NCBI RefSeq assembly: GCF_015471405.1
Contig: NZ_BLVZ01000005.1
Location: 372,001-436,000, forward strand
Source: Pseudomonas cichorii
Lineage (GTDB): Bacteria; Pseudomonadota; Gammaproteobacteria; Pseudomonadales; Pseudomonadaceae
DNA: 64,000 bases
Direction: 5' to 3'
In this document: piece after piece, positions 9,435 to 18,573 of the stretch
Position numbering within the stretch: position 1 is the stretch's first letter
Layout of the letters: every line of letters starts with the position of its first letter
The notes under the pieces: generated by a model
Seen by the model: the letters and a program-made list of their open reading frames with translations, nothing else
Told to the model about the DNA's origin: nothing
The model's database searches: none
Position numbers and translations under genes: made by a program

Positions 9435-9536
9435 TTCGCGAATAAATTCGCTCCTACGGAAGCACACAGCAGCCCCGGTAGGAGCGAATTCATTCGCGAA
9501 AGCTTCATCACTGGCTTTTTCGCAAATGAATTCGCG
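9435..9536. repeat. REP-like cluster, two inverted copies plus a third half
   Basis: TTCGCGAATAAATTCGCTCC at 9435 is inverted relative to GGAGCGAATTCATTCGCGAA ending at 9500; a third partial copy, CGCAAATGAATTCGCG, follows at about 9520-9536. It fills most of the space between the SPOR gene and hslV. Confidence 0.85.
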
Positions 9537-9610
9537 GTTGAAATACCCAACCCCACCCCCATATGAGTCTGCATCAGGGCATTTTCGCCCCGCTGCGTGG
9601 AGACTCTCCC

Positions 9611-10141
9611 TTGACCACCATCGTTTCAGTGCGCCGCCACGGCAAAGTCGTCATGGCTGGCGACGGCCAGGTTTCCCTGGGCAACACCGTCATGAAAGGC
9701 AACGCGAAGAAAGTACGCCGCCTGTATCACGGTGAAGTTATCGCCGGTTTCGCCGGGGCCACGGCTGACGCTTTCACGCTGTTCGAGCGTTTTGAAGGCC
9801 AGCTGGAAAAGCATCAAGGCCATCTGGTACGTGCTGCCGTCGAACTGGCCAAGGACTGGCGTACCGATCGCTCCCTCAGCCGCCTGGAAGCCATGCTGGC
9901 CGTCGCCAACAAGGACGCCTCGCTGATCATCACCGGTAACGGCGATGTCGTGGAACCCGAAGATGGCCTGATCGCCATGGGCTCGGGTGGCGCATTCGCC
10001 CAGGCTGCTGCCCGTGCGCTGCTGCTCAAGACCGATCTGTCGGCCCGCGAGATCACCGAGACTGCATTGCACATCGCTGGCGATATTTGCGTGTTCACCA
10101 ACCACAACATCACCATTGAGGAGCAGGACCTCGCTGAATAA
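9611..10141 (+). CDS. hslV: ATP-dependent protease HslV, peptidase subunit
   Basis: Proteasome-like threonine peptidase that forms a dodecamer capped by HslU and degrades unfolded or short-lived cytoplasmic proteins. 176 residues; after removal of the initiator Met the protein starts [11 protein letters not shown], exposing the catalytic Thr1. Other core segments: [26 protein letters not shown] and [15 protein letters not shown]. The frame is open to an ATG at 9563, but the TTG at 9611 is chosen because it leaves Thr1 second and has GGAGA upstream. hslU follows 66 bp later. Confidence 0.96.
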   Translation: MTTIVSVRRHGKVVMAGDGQVSLGNTVMKGNAKKVRRLYHGEVIAGFAGATADAFTLFERFEGQLEKHQGHLVRAAVELAKDWRTDRSLSRLEAMLAVANKDASLIITGNGDVVEPEDGLIAMGSGGAFAQAAARALLLKTDLSAREITETALHIAGDICVFTNHNITIEEQDLAE

Positions 10142-10207
10142 GCCGTTGTCCGGCTGCGTAACCCGCACCCCTGCCGACTTCTTTATGCCTGAGGACCATC
10201 AATTACC

Positions 10208-11545
10208 ATGTCCATGACTCCCCGTGAAATCGTCCACGAACTCAATCGCCACATCATTGGCCAGGACGATGCCAAGCGCGCCGTCGCCATTGCCTTGCGA
10301 AACCGCTGGCGCCGGATGCAGTTGCCAGAAGAACTGCGCGTCGAAGTAACGCCAAAGAACATTCTGATGATCGGCCCGACCGGCGTCGGTAAAACCGAAA
10401 TCGCCCGTCGTCTGGCCAAGCTGGCCAATGCGCCGTTCCTGAAGGTTGAAGCCACCAAGTTCACTGAAGTGGGCTATGTGGGCCGTGACGTGGAGTCGAT
10501 CATTCGTGATCTGGCCGACGCCGCCATCAAGCTGCTGCGCGAACAGGAAATCGTCAAGGTCCGTCACCGCGCAGAAGACGCTGCCGAAGACCGCATCCTT
10601 GATGCCTTGCTGCCACCTGCTCGCAACGGTTTCAGTGAAGAACCGGTTTCGACCAGCGATTCCAATACCCGTCAGCTGTTCCGCAAGCGTCTGCGCGAAG
10701 GCCAACTGGACGACAAGGAAATCGAGATCGAGGTCAACGACACCGTGGGCGTCGATATTTCCGCGCCGCCCGGCATGGAAGAAATGACCAACCAGCTGCA
10801 AAGCCTGTTTGCCAACATGGGCAAGGGCAAGAAGAAGAGCCGCAAGCTCAAGGTCAAGGAAGCGCTCAAGCTGGTGCGCGACGAAGAGGCCAGCCGCCTG
10901 GTCAACGATGAAGAGTTGAAGGTCAAGGCGCTGGAAGCCGTCGAACAACACGGCATCGTGTTCATCGACGAGATCGACAAAGTCGCCAAGCGCGGCAACT
11001 CCGGCGGTGTCGATGTTTCCCGTGAAGGCGTACAGCGCGACCTGCTGCCGCTGATCGAAGGCTGCACCGTGAATACCAAACTGGGCATGGTCAAGACCGA
11101 CCACATCCTGTTCATCGCTTCGGGTGCGTTCCACCTGAGCAAGCCAAGCGATCTGGTGCCCGAGCTGCAAGGCCGTCTGCCGATTCGTGTCGAACTCAAG
11201 GCCCTCACGCCTCAGGACTTCGAGCGCATCCTCAGCGAACCGCATGCCTCGCTGACCGAGCAATATCGCGAACTGCTCAAGACCGAAGGCCTGGGCATCG
11301 AGTTCAAGCCTGACGGCATCAAGCGTCTGGCCGAGATTGCCTGGCAGGTCAACGAGAAAACCGAAAACATCGGTGCCCGCCGCCTGCACACCCTGCTGGA
11401 ACGCCTGCTTGAAGAAGTGTCGTTCAGCGCAGGCGATCTGGCTGGCAGCCCGGATGCCTCGCCGATACTGATCGACGCCGACTACGTCAACAGCCACCTG
11501 GGCGAACTGGCCAACGACGAAGACCTGTCGCGGTATATTTTGTAA
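10208..11545 (+). CDS. hslU: HslU ATPase subunit of the HslVU protease
   Basis: AAA+ unfoldase that feeds substrates to HslV. 445 residues, typical. Walker A is [15 protein letters not shown], with the pore motif GYVGRDV next to it; the I domain spans roughly residues 110-240 and holds [13 protein letters not shown]; Walker B is [12 protein letters not shown]; the C-terminal sensor 2 region has [15 protein letters not shown]. The C-terminus LSRYIL is the tail that inserts between HslV subunits. Co-transcribed with hslV. Confidence 0.97.
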   Translation: MSMTPREIVHELNRHIIGQDDAKRAVAIALRNRWRRMQLPEELRVEVTPKNILMIGPTGVGKTEIARRLAKLANAPFLKVEATKFTEVGYVGRDVESIIRDLADAAIKLLREQEIVKVRHRAEDAAEDRILDALLPPARNGFSEEPVSTSDSNTRQLFRKRLREGQLDDKEIEIEVNDTVGVDISAPPGMEEMTNQLQSLFANMGKGKKKSRKLKVKEALKLVRDEEASRLVNDEELKVKALEAVEQHGIVFIDEIDKVAKRGNSGGVDVSREGVQRDLLPLIEGCTVNTKLGMVKTDHILFIASGAFHLSKPSDLVPELQGRLPIRVELKALTPQDFERILSEPHASLTEQYRELLKTEGLGIEFKPDGIKRLAEIAWQVNEKTENIGARRLHTLLERLLEEVSFSAGDLAGSPDASPILIDADYVNSHLGELANDEDLSRYIL

Positions 11546-11660
11546 GTAGCTGCAAGTTGGGAGCTGTAAGCTGCAAGCTGATTGTGCTTGTAGCTTGCAG
11601 CTGCTTTCACTTGAAGCTTGTCACTGCTTCACTTGTAGCTTGTCACTTGTAGCTTGAGGC
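11546..11660. repeat. Dispersed palindromic repeat, AGCTTGCAGC family
   Basis: A perfect 10-bp inverted repeat, GCTGCAAGCT (11570-11579) and AGCTTGCAGC (11592-11601), followed by direct copies of CTTGTAGCTTGTCACTTG. It is related to the array after ponA at 1787-1860. It might also stop hslU transcription, though there is no clear T run. Confidence 0.65.
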
Positions 11661-11668
11661 TCCCCACC

Positions 11669-12046
11669 GTGCCCCCCATCCCAACCGCCATCCAGCTCCA
11701 CAAAGCCTCGAAAACCCTGACGCTCAAGTACGGGCCGGATGAGGCATATCATTTACCTGCGGAGTTTCTGCGGGTGCATTCGCCTTCCGCCGAGGTTCAG
11801 GGCCATGGCAAGCCGATCCTGCAATTCGGCAAGCTGGGGGTAGGTCTGACCAAGATCGAGCCTGCGGGCCAGTACGCGCTGAAACTGACCTTCGATGATG
11901 GCCATGACAGCGGCCTGTTCACCTGGGAATACCTCTACGAGCTGTCCAGACGCCAGGAGTCCTTGTGGGAGGATTATCTGCTGGAGTTGCAAAAGGCAGG
12001 TAAATCCCGCGACCCTTCCGAGCAAGTCATCAGGCTTATGCTCTAG
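11669..12046 (+). CDS. DUF971 family protein (GBBH-like N-terminal domain)
   Basis: About 125 residues, from IPTAIQLHKASKTLTLKY through the family core YHLPAEFLRVHSPSAEVQGH to FTWEYLYELSRRQESLW. The fold is shared with the N-terminal domain of gamma-butyrobetaine hydroxylase; stand-alone members have been linked to iron-sulfur or metal binding, but no activity can be assigned here. GTG at 11669 is preferred (TTGAGG upstream); a TTG at 11654 is the alternative. A terminator follows at 12054. Confidence 0.85.
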   Translation: MPPIPTAIQLHKASKTLTLKYGPDEAYHLPAEFLRVHSPSAEVQGHGKPILQFGKLGVGLTKIEPAGQYALKLTFDDGHDSGLFTWEYLYELSRRQESLWEDYLLELQKAGKSRDPSEQVIRLML

Positions 12047-12053
12047 TCATCAG

Positions 12054-12084
12054 AAAAAATGACGACACACGCTCGTCAGTTTTT
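12054..12084 (+). terminator. Rho-independent terminator after the DUF971 gene
   Basis: Stem TGACGA / TCGTCA around a 7-base loop, preceded by six A and followed by GTTTTT, starting eight bases after the stop codon. Confidence 0.85.
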
Positions 12085-12469
12085 CCAGCAGCCCCAGACA
12101 ACGCATATATCTTCCAGAAAGCTCTAGCCTGCCGTTTGACGTATTAGGAAGCGCTTTCTAATCTGTTTTGTTTCAATGTCCCGCGCAGCGGTCAATGACT
12201 GACGCTGCTTGCGATTTTTTGAAATCTCGCGTAACCAATGACTTTGGTAAATTCCCTGCATCCCTTCGATGCGCGAATAACAAGCAGTATGCAAAGCAGT
12301 GGTCACATGAAGCGCAGCTGTTCAGGCGCCTTCGCGGTAGCTTGCATAAACCACGGGAATTGGCAGCCAAGCCATCATCGGTCACACGAGCAGTAGTACT
12401 GACGACTCGCCTGTGTCACTGGCTCACAGGGAAAGTCAGTACTCGTCTCAGGACAATGGAGCGTCGTAG
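12085..12469 (+). promoter_or_regulatory. phaC1 upstream region
   Basis: 385 bp without a convincing gene. It holds the palindrome ATTAGGAAGCGCTTTCTAAT (12143-12162), a perfect 9-bp inverted repeat AGTACTGAC (12395-12403) with GTCAGTACT (12435-12443) that could fold in the mRNA leader, and a ribosome site GGAG eight bases before the phaC1 ATG. I could not pick a sure -10/-35 pair or a sigma-54 site. Confidence 0.6.
12143..12162. promoter_or_regulatory. Candidate PhaD operator before phaC1
   Basis: A 20-bp palindrome with nine of ten matching pairs. Read on the minus strand, its 18-bp core TTAGAAAGCGCTTCCTAA matches 13 of 18 positions of TTAGAATGCACACCCTAG upstream of phaI (19118-19135). PhaD is known in P. 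putida to act on both the phaC1 and phaI promoters. The link of this site to PhaD is inference. Confidence 0.55.
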
Positions 12470-14149
12470 ATGAGTAGCAAGAACAACGATGACCTGCAGC
12501 AACAAGCCTCTGAACACACCTTGGGTTTGAACCCGGTGGTTGGCTTGCGCCGCAAGGATTTACTGACCACCGCTCGCATGGTTCTGCGCCAGGCAATCAA
12601 GCAGCCGTTCCACAGCCTCAAGCATGTCGCCCACTTGAGTGTTGAAATAAAGAACGTGATGTTCGGCAAGTCTGCCCTGCAGCCAGCCGCTGACGACAGA
12701 CGCTTTGCGGACCCGGCATGGAGCCAGAACCCGCTGTATCGTCGTTATTTGCAGAGCTACCTGGCCTGGCGCAAGGAGCTGCATGACTGGATCGACGGCA
12801 GCAACCTCACCCCTCAGGACATCAGCCGTGGTCATTTTGTGATCAACCTGATGACCGAAGCCATGTCTCCGACCAATACGGCCGCCAACCCGGCTGCGGT
12901 AAAGCGTTTCTTCGAGACTGGCGGTAAAAGCATATTCGATGGCCTGGCGCACATGGCCAAGGATCTGGTGCATAACGGTGGCATGCCGAGCCAGGTCAAC
13001 ATGGACGCCTTTGAAGTCGGCAAGAACCTGGGGACCACCGAAGGTTCGGTGGTGTTTCGCAACGATGTGCTGGAGCTGATCCAGTACAAGCCCATCACCG
13101 AGCAGGTCCATGAACGGCCATTGCTGGTGGTGCCGCCGCAGATCAACAAGTTCTACGTCTTCGACCTGAGCCCGGAAAAAAGCCTGGCGCGCTTTTGTCT
13201 GCGCAGCAACGTACAGACCTTCATCGTCAGTTGGCGTAACCCGACCAAGGCGCAGCGTGAATGGGGCCTGTCCACTTACATCGAGGCCTTGAAGGAAGCG
13301 GTCGATGTGGTGACAGCCATCACCGGCAGCAAGGACATCAATATGCTCGGCGCCTGCTCGGGCGGCATCACCTGCACCGCATTGCTTGGGCATTACGCCG
13401 CGCTGGGCGAGCAGAAGGTTCATGCACTGACGCTACTGGTCAGCGTGCTGGATACCACGCTGGATACCGAAGTTGCCCTGTTCGTCGATGAACAGACCCT
13501 GGAAACGGCCAAGCGCCACTCCTATCAGGCTGGCGTGCTGGAAGGTCGCGACATGGCCAAGGTCTTCGCCTGGATGCGCCCCAACGACCTGATCTGGAAC
13601 TACTGGGTCAACAACTACCTGCTGGGTAACGAACCGCCCGTGTTCGACATCCTGTTCTGGAACAACGACACCACTCGCCTGCCGGCTGCCTTTCACGGCG
13701 ATCTGATCGAGATGTTCAAGAACAACCCTCTGACCCGCCCCAATGCCCTTGAGGTCTGTGGCACTCCGATCGATCTGAAGCAGGTCACCAGCGATGTGTT
13801 CTGTCTGGCGGGCACCAACGACCACATCACGCCTTGGGCGTCGTGCTACAAGTCGGCCCGTCTGTTCGGCGGCAAGACCGAGTTCGTGCTCTCCAGCAGC
13901 GGCCATATCCAGAGCATTCTCAACCCGCCGGGCAACCCCAAGGCCCGCTACATGACCAACACCGAACTGCCGGCCGAACCTTCGGCATGGCAAGAAAACG
14001 GCACCAAGCACACCGATTCATGGTGGCTACACTGGCAGGCCTGGAAGACCGAGCGCTCGGGCAAACTGAAAAAGGCCCCTGCGACACTGGGCAACAAGGC
14101 CTACCCTGCAAGCGAAGCTTCACCCGGTACCTACGTTCACGAACGCTAA
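12470..14149 (+). CDS. phaC1: Class II poly(3-hydroxyalkanoate) synthase 1
   Basis: Polymerises medium-chain (R)-3-hydroxyacyl-CoA into PHA on the granule surface. 559 residues, normal for class II. N-terminal region then an alpha/beta-hydrolase core with the lipase-like box GACSGG holding the catalytic Cys (NMLGACSGGITC), WRNPTKAQREWGL, the catalytic Asp region GTNDHITPW and the catalytic His in SSSGHIQSILNPPGNPKA. Starts with ATG after GGAG. First gene of the phaC1-phaZ-phaC2-phaD unit. The first codons contain AAGAACAA, a possible Hfq/Crc target. About half of its residues appear shared with PhaC2. Confidence 0.97.
   Translation: MSSKNNDDLQQQASEHTLGLNPVVGLRRKDLLTTARMVLRQAIKQPFHSLKHVAHLSVEIKNVMFGKSALQPAADDRRFADPAWSQNPLYRRYLQSYLAWRKELHDWIDGSNLTPQDISRGHFVINLMTEAMSPTNTAANPAAVKRFFETGGKSIFDGLAHMAKDLVHNGGMPSQVNMDAFEVGKNLGTTEGSVVFRNDVLELIQYKPITEQVHERPLLVVPPQINKFYVFDLSPEKSLARFCLRSNVQTFIVSWRNPTKAQREWGLSTYIEALKEAVDVVTAITGSKDINMLGACSGGITCTALLGHYAALGEQKVHALTLLVSVLDTTLDTEVALFVDEQTLETAKRHSYQAGVLEGRDMAKVFAWMRPNDLIWNYWVNNYLLGNEPPVFDILFWNNDTTRLPAAFHGDLIEMFKNNPLTRPNALEVCGTPIDLKQVTSDVFCLAGTNDHITPWASCYKSARLFGGKTEFVLSSSGHIQSILNPPGNPKARYMTNTELPAEPSAWQENGTKHTDSWWLHWQAWKTERSGKLKKAPATLGNKAYPASEASPGTYVHER
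12479..12486 (+). promoter_or_regulatory. Candidate Hfq/Crc (CA) motif in the phaC1 start region
   Basis: AAGAACAA fits the AANAANAA catabolite-activity motif and lies 10 bases into phaC1. Crc-dependent repression of phaC1 translation is described in P. putida, which is the reason to record so short a motif. Confidence 0.45.
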
Positions 14150-14298
14150 GCGGATTGGATACGAGCGAATGCGCGCTGCCGGGTCCAGGATGGAAGTACC
14201 GGCGGCAAACGTTACGCAAACATGACCGGCGCACCTCGGTCGATCTGGTAAAAGCGCAGGACGGCTTTCCCAGCGGTTTAACCAACAGGGCTTAGCGT

Positions 14299-15156
14299 AT
14301 GCCTCAACCGTTTGTTTTCCGTTCCATTGACCTGGACGGTCATACCATTCGCACAGCTGTGCGACCCGGCAAGAGTCATCTGACGCCCTTGCTGGTGTTC
14401 AACGGCATTGGTGCCAACCTTGAGTTGGTGTTTCCGTTTGTTGACGCCCTGGACCCGGATCTGGAAGTCATCGCCTTCGATGTGCCGGGCGTCGGTGGCT
14501 CCTCGACACCCAGTCGCCCCTATCGTTTTCCGGGGCTGGCGAAGCTGGCGGCGCGTATGCTCGACTATCTGGATTACGGCCAGGTCAATGCGATTGGTGT
14601 GTCATGGGGCGGAGCACTGGCTCAGCAGTTCGCCCACGATTACCCGGAGCGTTGCAGGAAACTGGTCCTGGCGGCCACTGCGGCAGGCATGGTCATGGTG
14701 CCGGGCAAGCCCCGTGTTTTGTGGTTGATGGCCAGCCCGCGGCGTTATATCCAGCCGTCACATGTGATCCGCATTGCGCCGGAGATCTATGGCGGGGCAT
14801 TCCGGCGAGATCCGCATCTGGCCGCCAACCATGCAGCCAAGGTACGTTCGTCCGGCAAACTCGGCTACTACTGGCAACTGTTCGCAGGCATGGGCTGGAC
14901 CAGCATCCACTGGCTGCACAAGATTCATCAGCCGACACTGGTTCTGGCCGGTGACGACGATCCGTTGATCCCTTTGGTAAATATGCGCCTTTTGGCTTGG
15001 CGTATACCCAATGCCCAGCTACACATAATCGATGACGGTCATTTGTTCCTGATTACCAGGGCCGAAGCCGTAGCCCCCATCATCATGAGTTTTCTGCAGC
15101 AGGAGCGCCAACGCGCTGTCATGCATCCACAGCCCACACCACCCAAAGGGCACTGA
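14299..15156 (+). CDS. phaZ: Intracellular medium-chain PHA depolymerase
   Basis: Hydrolyses stored PHA to 3-hydroxy acids. 285-residue alpha/beta hydrolase: VFNGIGANLELVFPFVDAL at the oxyanion side, nucleophile elbow GVSWGG (Ser about residue 102), acid region VLAGDDDPLIP, and the final His in DDGHLFLITRAE. No signal peptide, as expected for a granule-associated enzyme. It sits between the two synthase genes, the arrangement fixed in mcl-PHA pseudomonads, 149 bp after phaC1. Confidence 0.95.
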   Translation: MPQPFVFRSIDLDGHTIRTAVRPGKSHLTPLLVFNGIGANLELVFPFVDALDPDLEVIAFDVPGVGGSSTPSRPYRFPGLAKLAARMLDYLDYGQVNAIGVSWGGALAQQFAHDYPERCRKLVLAATAAGMVMVPGKPRVLWLMASPRRYIQPSHVIRIAPEIYGGAFRRDPHLAANHAAKVRSSGKLGYYWQLFAGMGWTSIHWLHKIHQPTLVLAGDDDPLIPLVNMRLLAWRIPNAQLHIIDDGHLFLITRAEAVAPIIMSFLQQERQRAVMHPQPTPPKGH

Positions 15157-15319
15157 TCAGACCTGTAGTACTCAAGGAAGCAGGAAAGCTTCGAGAACTA
15201 TTCGCTTCACCGACTGCGCCGCGTACCGGAGTGTCGCACAGCGCAGAACGACGCACGCTGCCATGACAGGCACTGCGTCAGTCTATTGGTTGATGGCTTG
15301 ACGAAGGAGTGTTGCCCTC

Positions 15320-17005
15320 ATGCGAGACAAATCAACGAAGGTTGCCGCCACTACACCGGCGACCTTCATAAACGCACAAAGCGCCATTACCGGCCTGCGT
15401 GGTCGCGACCTGTTTCATACGCTGCGAAGCGTCGCCTCCCAAGGCTGGAAACACCCCCTTCGTAGCGCCCGACATGCCTTGGCGTTAGGTAGCCAGTTAG
15501 GCAAAGTCATGCTTCTGGGAGAAATGCCTCATACACCCAACCCGCGTGACAGCCGCTTTGCAGACCCGACCTGGAGCCTGAACCCGCTGTATCGCCGTGG
15601 CTTGCAGGCTTACCTGAGCTGGCAGCATCAGACCAGGCTCTGGATCGATGAAAGCGATCTGTCCAAGGATGACCGGGCACGGGCGCACTTTCTCTTCACG
15701 CTGATCAACGATGCGCTGTCGCCGTCCAATACCCTGCTCAACCCGCTGGCCATCAAAGAGCTTTTCAATTCAGGCGGCAGCAGCCTGTTCAAAGGCCTGG
15801 GCCACATGGCCGATGACCTGCTGCACAACAATGGCCTGCCTCGCCAGACCACCAAGGACGCCTTCGAGATCGGTCGCACTGTCGCCACCACGTCCGGAGC
15901 CGTGGTGTTTCGCAACGATATTCTGGAGCTGATCCAGTACAAGCCGATGAGTGAAAAGCAATACTCACGGCCATTGCTGATCGTGCCCCCGCAGATCAAC
16001 AAGTTCTACATCTTCGACCTCAGCCCCAACAACAGCTTTGTGCAGTACGCCCTGAAGAACGGCCTGCAGACCTTCGCCATCAGTTGGCGCAACCCCGATG
16101 TGCGGCATCGCGAATGGGGGCTGTCCAGTTACGTCGAGGCGACCGAAGAAGCCATGAATGTCTGCCGGGCGATTACCGGCGCCCGCGAGGTCAATCTGTT
16201 GGGTGCCTGTGCAGGCGGCCTGACCATCGCCGCCCTGCAGGGGCATTTGCAGGCCAAGCGACAGATACGCCGGGTTGCCAGCGCTACCTATATGGTCAGT
16301 CTGCTGGACAGCCAGATCGAAAGCCCTGCCACCCTGTTCATCGACGAGGAATCGCTGGAAGCTGCCAAGCGGCGCTCCTACCAACGCGGCGTGCTGGAAG
16401 GCAGCGACATGAGCCGGATCTTTGCCTGGATGCGCCCCAACGATCTGATATGGAGCTACTGGATCAACAACTACCTGCTGGGCAAGGCACCGCCACCGTT
16501 CGACATCCTCTACTGGAACAACGACACCACTCGCCTGACGGCGGCCCTGCATGGCGACCTGCTGGACTTCTTCAAGCACAACCCGCTCAGCCATCCGGGC
16601 GGGCTGGAAGTGTGCGGCACGCCTATCGACCTGCAAAAAGTGACCGTAGACAGCTTCAGCATTGCCGGTATCAACGACCACATCACGCCATGGGATTCGG
16701 TCTATCGCTCTACGCTGCTGCTGGGCGGCGAGCGACGTTTCCTGCTCTCCAACAGCGGTCATGTGCAAAGCATTCTCAATCCACCGGGCAACCCGAAAGC
16801 CAACTTCGTCGAGAACGACAAGCTGAGCAGCGACCCGCGAGCCTGGTATTACGATGCCAAACACAACGATGGCAGTTGGTGGCCAACCTGGCTGAAATGG
16901 ATTCACGAGCGCTCAGGCACCCAGCACGAAACCCGGATCGAGCTTGGCAACGCCAATTACCCTTCGATGGAAGCCGCGCCGGGAACCTATGTGCATATGC
17001 GTTGA
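15320..17005 (+). CDS. phaC2: Class II poly(3-hydroxyalkanoate) synthase 2
   Basis: Second PHA synthase, 561 residues. Same layout as PhaC1 with the box GACAGG around the catalytic Cys (NLLGACAGGLTI), WRNPDVRHREWGL, NDHITPW, and SGHVQSILNPPGNPKA with the catalytic His. Starts with ATG after GAAGGAG. 163 bp after phaZ; the gap shows nothing I can name. Confidence 0.96.
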   Translation: MRDKSTKVAATTPATFINAQSAITGLRGRDLFHTLRSVASQGWKHPLRSARHALALGSQLGKVMLLGEMPHTPNPRDSRFADPTWSLNPLYRRGLQAYLSWQHQTRLWIDESDLSKDDRARAHFLFTLINDALSPSNTLLNPLAIKELFNSGGSSLFKGLGHMADDLLHNNGLPRQTTKDAFEIGRTVATTSGAVVFRNDILELIQYKPMSEKQYSRPLLIVPPQINKFYIFDLSPNNSFVQYALKNGLQTFAISWRNPDVRHREWGLSSYVEATEEAMNVCRAITGAREVNLLGACAGGLTIAALQGHLQAKRQIRRVASATYMVSLLDSQIESPATLFIDEESLEAAKRRSYQRGVLEGSDMSRIFAWMRPNDLIWSYWINNYLLGKAPPPFDILYWNNDTTRLTAALHGDLLDFFKHNPLSHPGGLEVCGTPIDLQKVTVDSFSIAGINDHITPWDSVYRSTLLLGGERRFLLSNSGHVQSILNPPGNPKANFVENDKLSSDPRAWYYDAKHNDGSWWPTWLKWIHERSGTQHETRIELGNANYPSMEAAPGTYVHMR

Positions 17006-17133
17006 AGGTATAAACAGGAAACCTGCGACCACATCGGCGCCACGCTGTTGCATAACAAACAGGTAGGAGCGCCTACATTGACGTTGCCATTCATGCTGTG
17101 GCGTTCGAGCCATAACCCAAACAAGAAGACTGG

Positions 17134-17748
17134 ATGAAAACCCGCGACCGAATACTTGAATGCGCCCTGATACTGTTCAATCAGCAGGGCGAGCCTAATG
17201 TGTCCACCCTGGAAATCGCCAACGAACTGGGCATCAGCCCCGGTAATCTGTACTACCACTTCCATGGCAAAGAGCCGTTGGTGATGGAGTTGTTCGAGCG
17301 TTTCCAGAACGAACTGACTCCACTGCTCGATCCGCCCTCCGATGCGCGACTCAATGCCGAAGACTATTGGCTGTTCCTGCACCTGATCGTCGAGCGCCTT
17401 GCGCACTACAGATTCCTGTTTCAGGACCTGTCCAACCTGGCCGGGCGCCTGCCCAAGCTGGCACGCGGCATTCGCAACCTGCTCAACTCGCTCAAGCGCA
17501 CCCTGGCTTCGCTGCTGGCACGACTCAAGGCTCAGGGACAATTGATCAGCGAAACACAGGCACTGGGCCAACTGGTGGAGCAGATCACCATGAACCTGCT
17601 GTTCTCACTGGACTATCAGCGCATTCTGGGCCGCGAAGGTGAAGTGCGGGTGGTGGTCTATCAGATCATGATGCTCGTTACACCGCATCTGGTGCCGACA
17701 TCAAGGCAGGCGGCCGAGGAACTGGCCATGCAGTATTTGAGCAGGTAA
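17134..17748 (+). CDS. phaD: TetR-family regulator of PHA genes
   Basis: 204 residues. N-terminal TetR helix-turn-helix (RDRILECALILFNQQGEP, then IANELGISPGNLYYHF), followed by an all-helical ligand domain. In P. putida PhaD activates the pha genes and responds to a metabolite from fatty acid breakdown. It is the last gene of the phaC1ZC2D unit and faces phaF across a strong hairpin. Candidate binding sites are at 12143-12162 and 19118-19135. Confidence 0.93.
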   Translation: MKTRDRILECALILFNQQGEPNVSTLEIANELGISPGNLYYHFHGKEPLVMELFERFQNELTPLLDPPSDARLNAEDYWLFLHLIVERLAHYRFLFQDLSNLAGRLPKLARGIRNLLNSLKRTLASLLARLKAQGQLISETQALGQLVEQITMNLLFSLDYQRILGREGEVRVVVYQIMMLVTPHLVPTSRQAAEELAMQYLSR

Positions 17749-17749
17749 A

Positions 17750-17772
17750 CCCGGCCTGTGGAACAGGCCGGG
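17750..17772. terminator. Hairpin between convergent phaD and phaF
   Basis: Perfect 10-bp stem CCCGGCCTGT / ACAGGCCGGG with a 3-base loop, right after the phaD stop and before the phaF stop. There is no clear T run on either strand, so it may stop transcription weakly or protect the 3' ends. Confidence 0.7.
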
Positions 17773-17792
17773 CTGGATGTAGCAAGCTGTTA

Positions 17793-18563
17793 TCAGGCCT
17801 GACCGGTTGTTGGCGCCGACGCAGCGGGGGTCGACGGCGCAGCAGCCGGAGCAGCAGCTGGTGCTGCCGAAGCCGCTGGCTTGGCAGCAGGTTTTGCAGC
17901 CGGCTTCCTGGCAGCAGGTTTTTTCGGCGCAGGCTTGGCCGCAGACTTGGCTTTGTCCGCAGTTGCAGCCGCAGCTTTGCTTACAGCATCAACCGGCTTG
18001 GCGGCCGCTTTCTTGACTGCCGGTTTGGCCGCTGCAGTTTTAGTCGCAACCTTGTTCGCGGTCTTCTCTACAGTTTTGGCTGCAGCCTTGACCAACGGTT
18101 TAGCGGTGCTTTTGGCAGGTGCAGTCGAGCGCGACGCAACCGGCCTGGCCTTGGTACCGGTCAGCAGCTCGATCTGGCGGGTCAATTCATCGACCTTGCT
18201 GTGCAACGCCTGCACTTCATTACGGCTTGGAACACCCAGGCGCGAAATGGCACTGTTCAGACGCTTGTCGAACGCGCCTTCGAGTTCATTCCATTTGCCC
18301 AGCGCAAGATCCTTGACGTCACCTACACGGGACTTGGCCGCCTTCGCGGTATCCTTGGCATTGTCGAGTTGCTTCCCGGCTTCCACCTTGGTCTGCTTCT
18401 CGGCCTTTTCGCCGTCTTTTACCAGTGTTTCAAATAACTTACTGCCGTCATTGCTGATCTTGGAGTAAGCGCCCAAACCAGCCAGCCAGATCTGGCGAGA
18501 GTACTTCTCAACCTCGCCAATCCAGGAGCTGCCTTCTTTTTCAACTTTTTTCTTGCCAGCCAT
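17793..18563 (-). CDS. phaF: PHA granule phasin PhaF with histone-like tail
   Basis: 256 residues. The N-terminal phasin domain (WIGEVEKYSRQIWLAGLGAY, then a long amphipathic helix and a coiled-coil LHSKVDELTRQIELL) binds the PHA granule. From about residue 140 on it turns into a Lys/Ala/Pro-rich tail with AAKPA-type repeats, like histone H1, which in P. putida binds DNA and helps share granules between daughter cells. Start at ATG 18563 after AAGGAG; the frame is open 28 codons further up but that part overlaps the phaI 3' repeat. Ten bp after phaI. Confidence 0.95.
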   Translation of the reverse strand: MAGKKKVEKEGSSWIGEVEKYSRQIWLAGLGAYSKISNDGSKLFETLVKDGEKAEKQTKVEAGKQLDNAKDTAKAAKSRVGDVKDLALGKWNELEGAFDKRLNSAISRLGVPSRNEVQALHSKVDELTRQIELLTGTKARPVASRSTAPAKSTAKPLVKAAAKTVEKTANKVATKTAAAKPAVKKAAAKPVDAVSKAAAATADKAKSAAKPAPKKPAARKPAAKPAAKPAASAAPAAAPAAAPSTPAASAPTTGQA

Positions 18564-18573
18564 CCTGCTCTCC

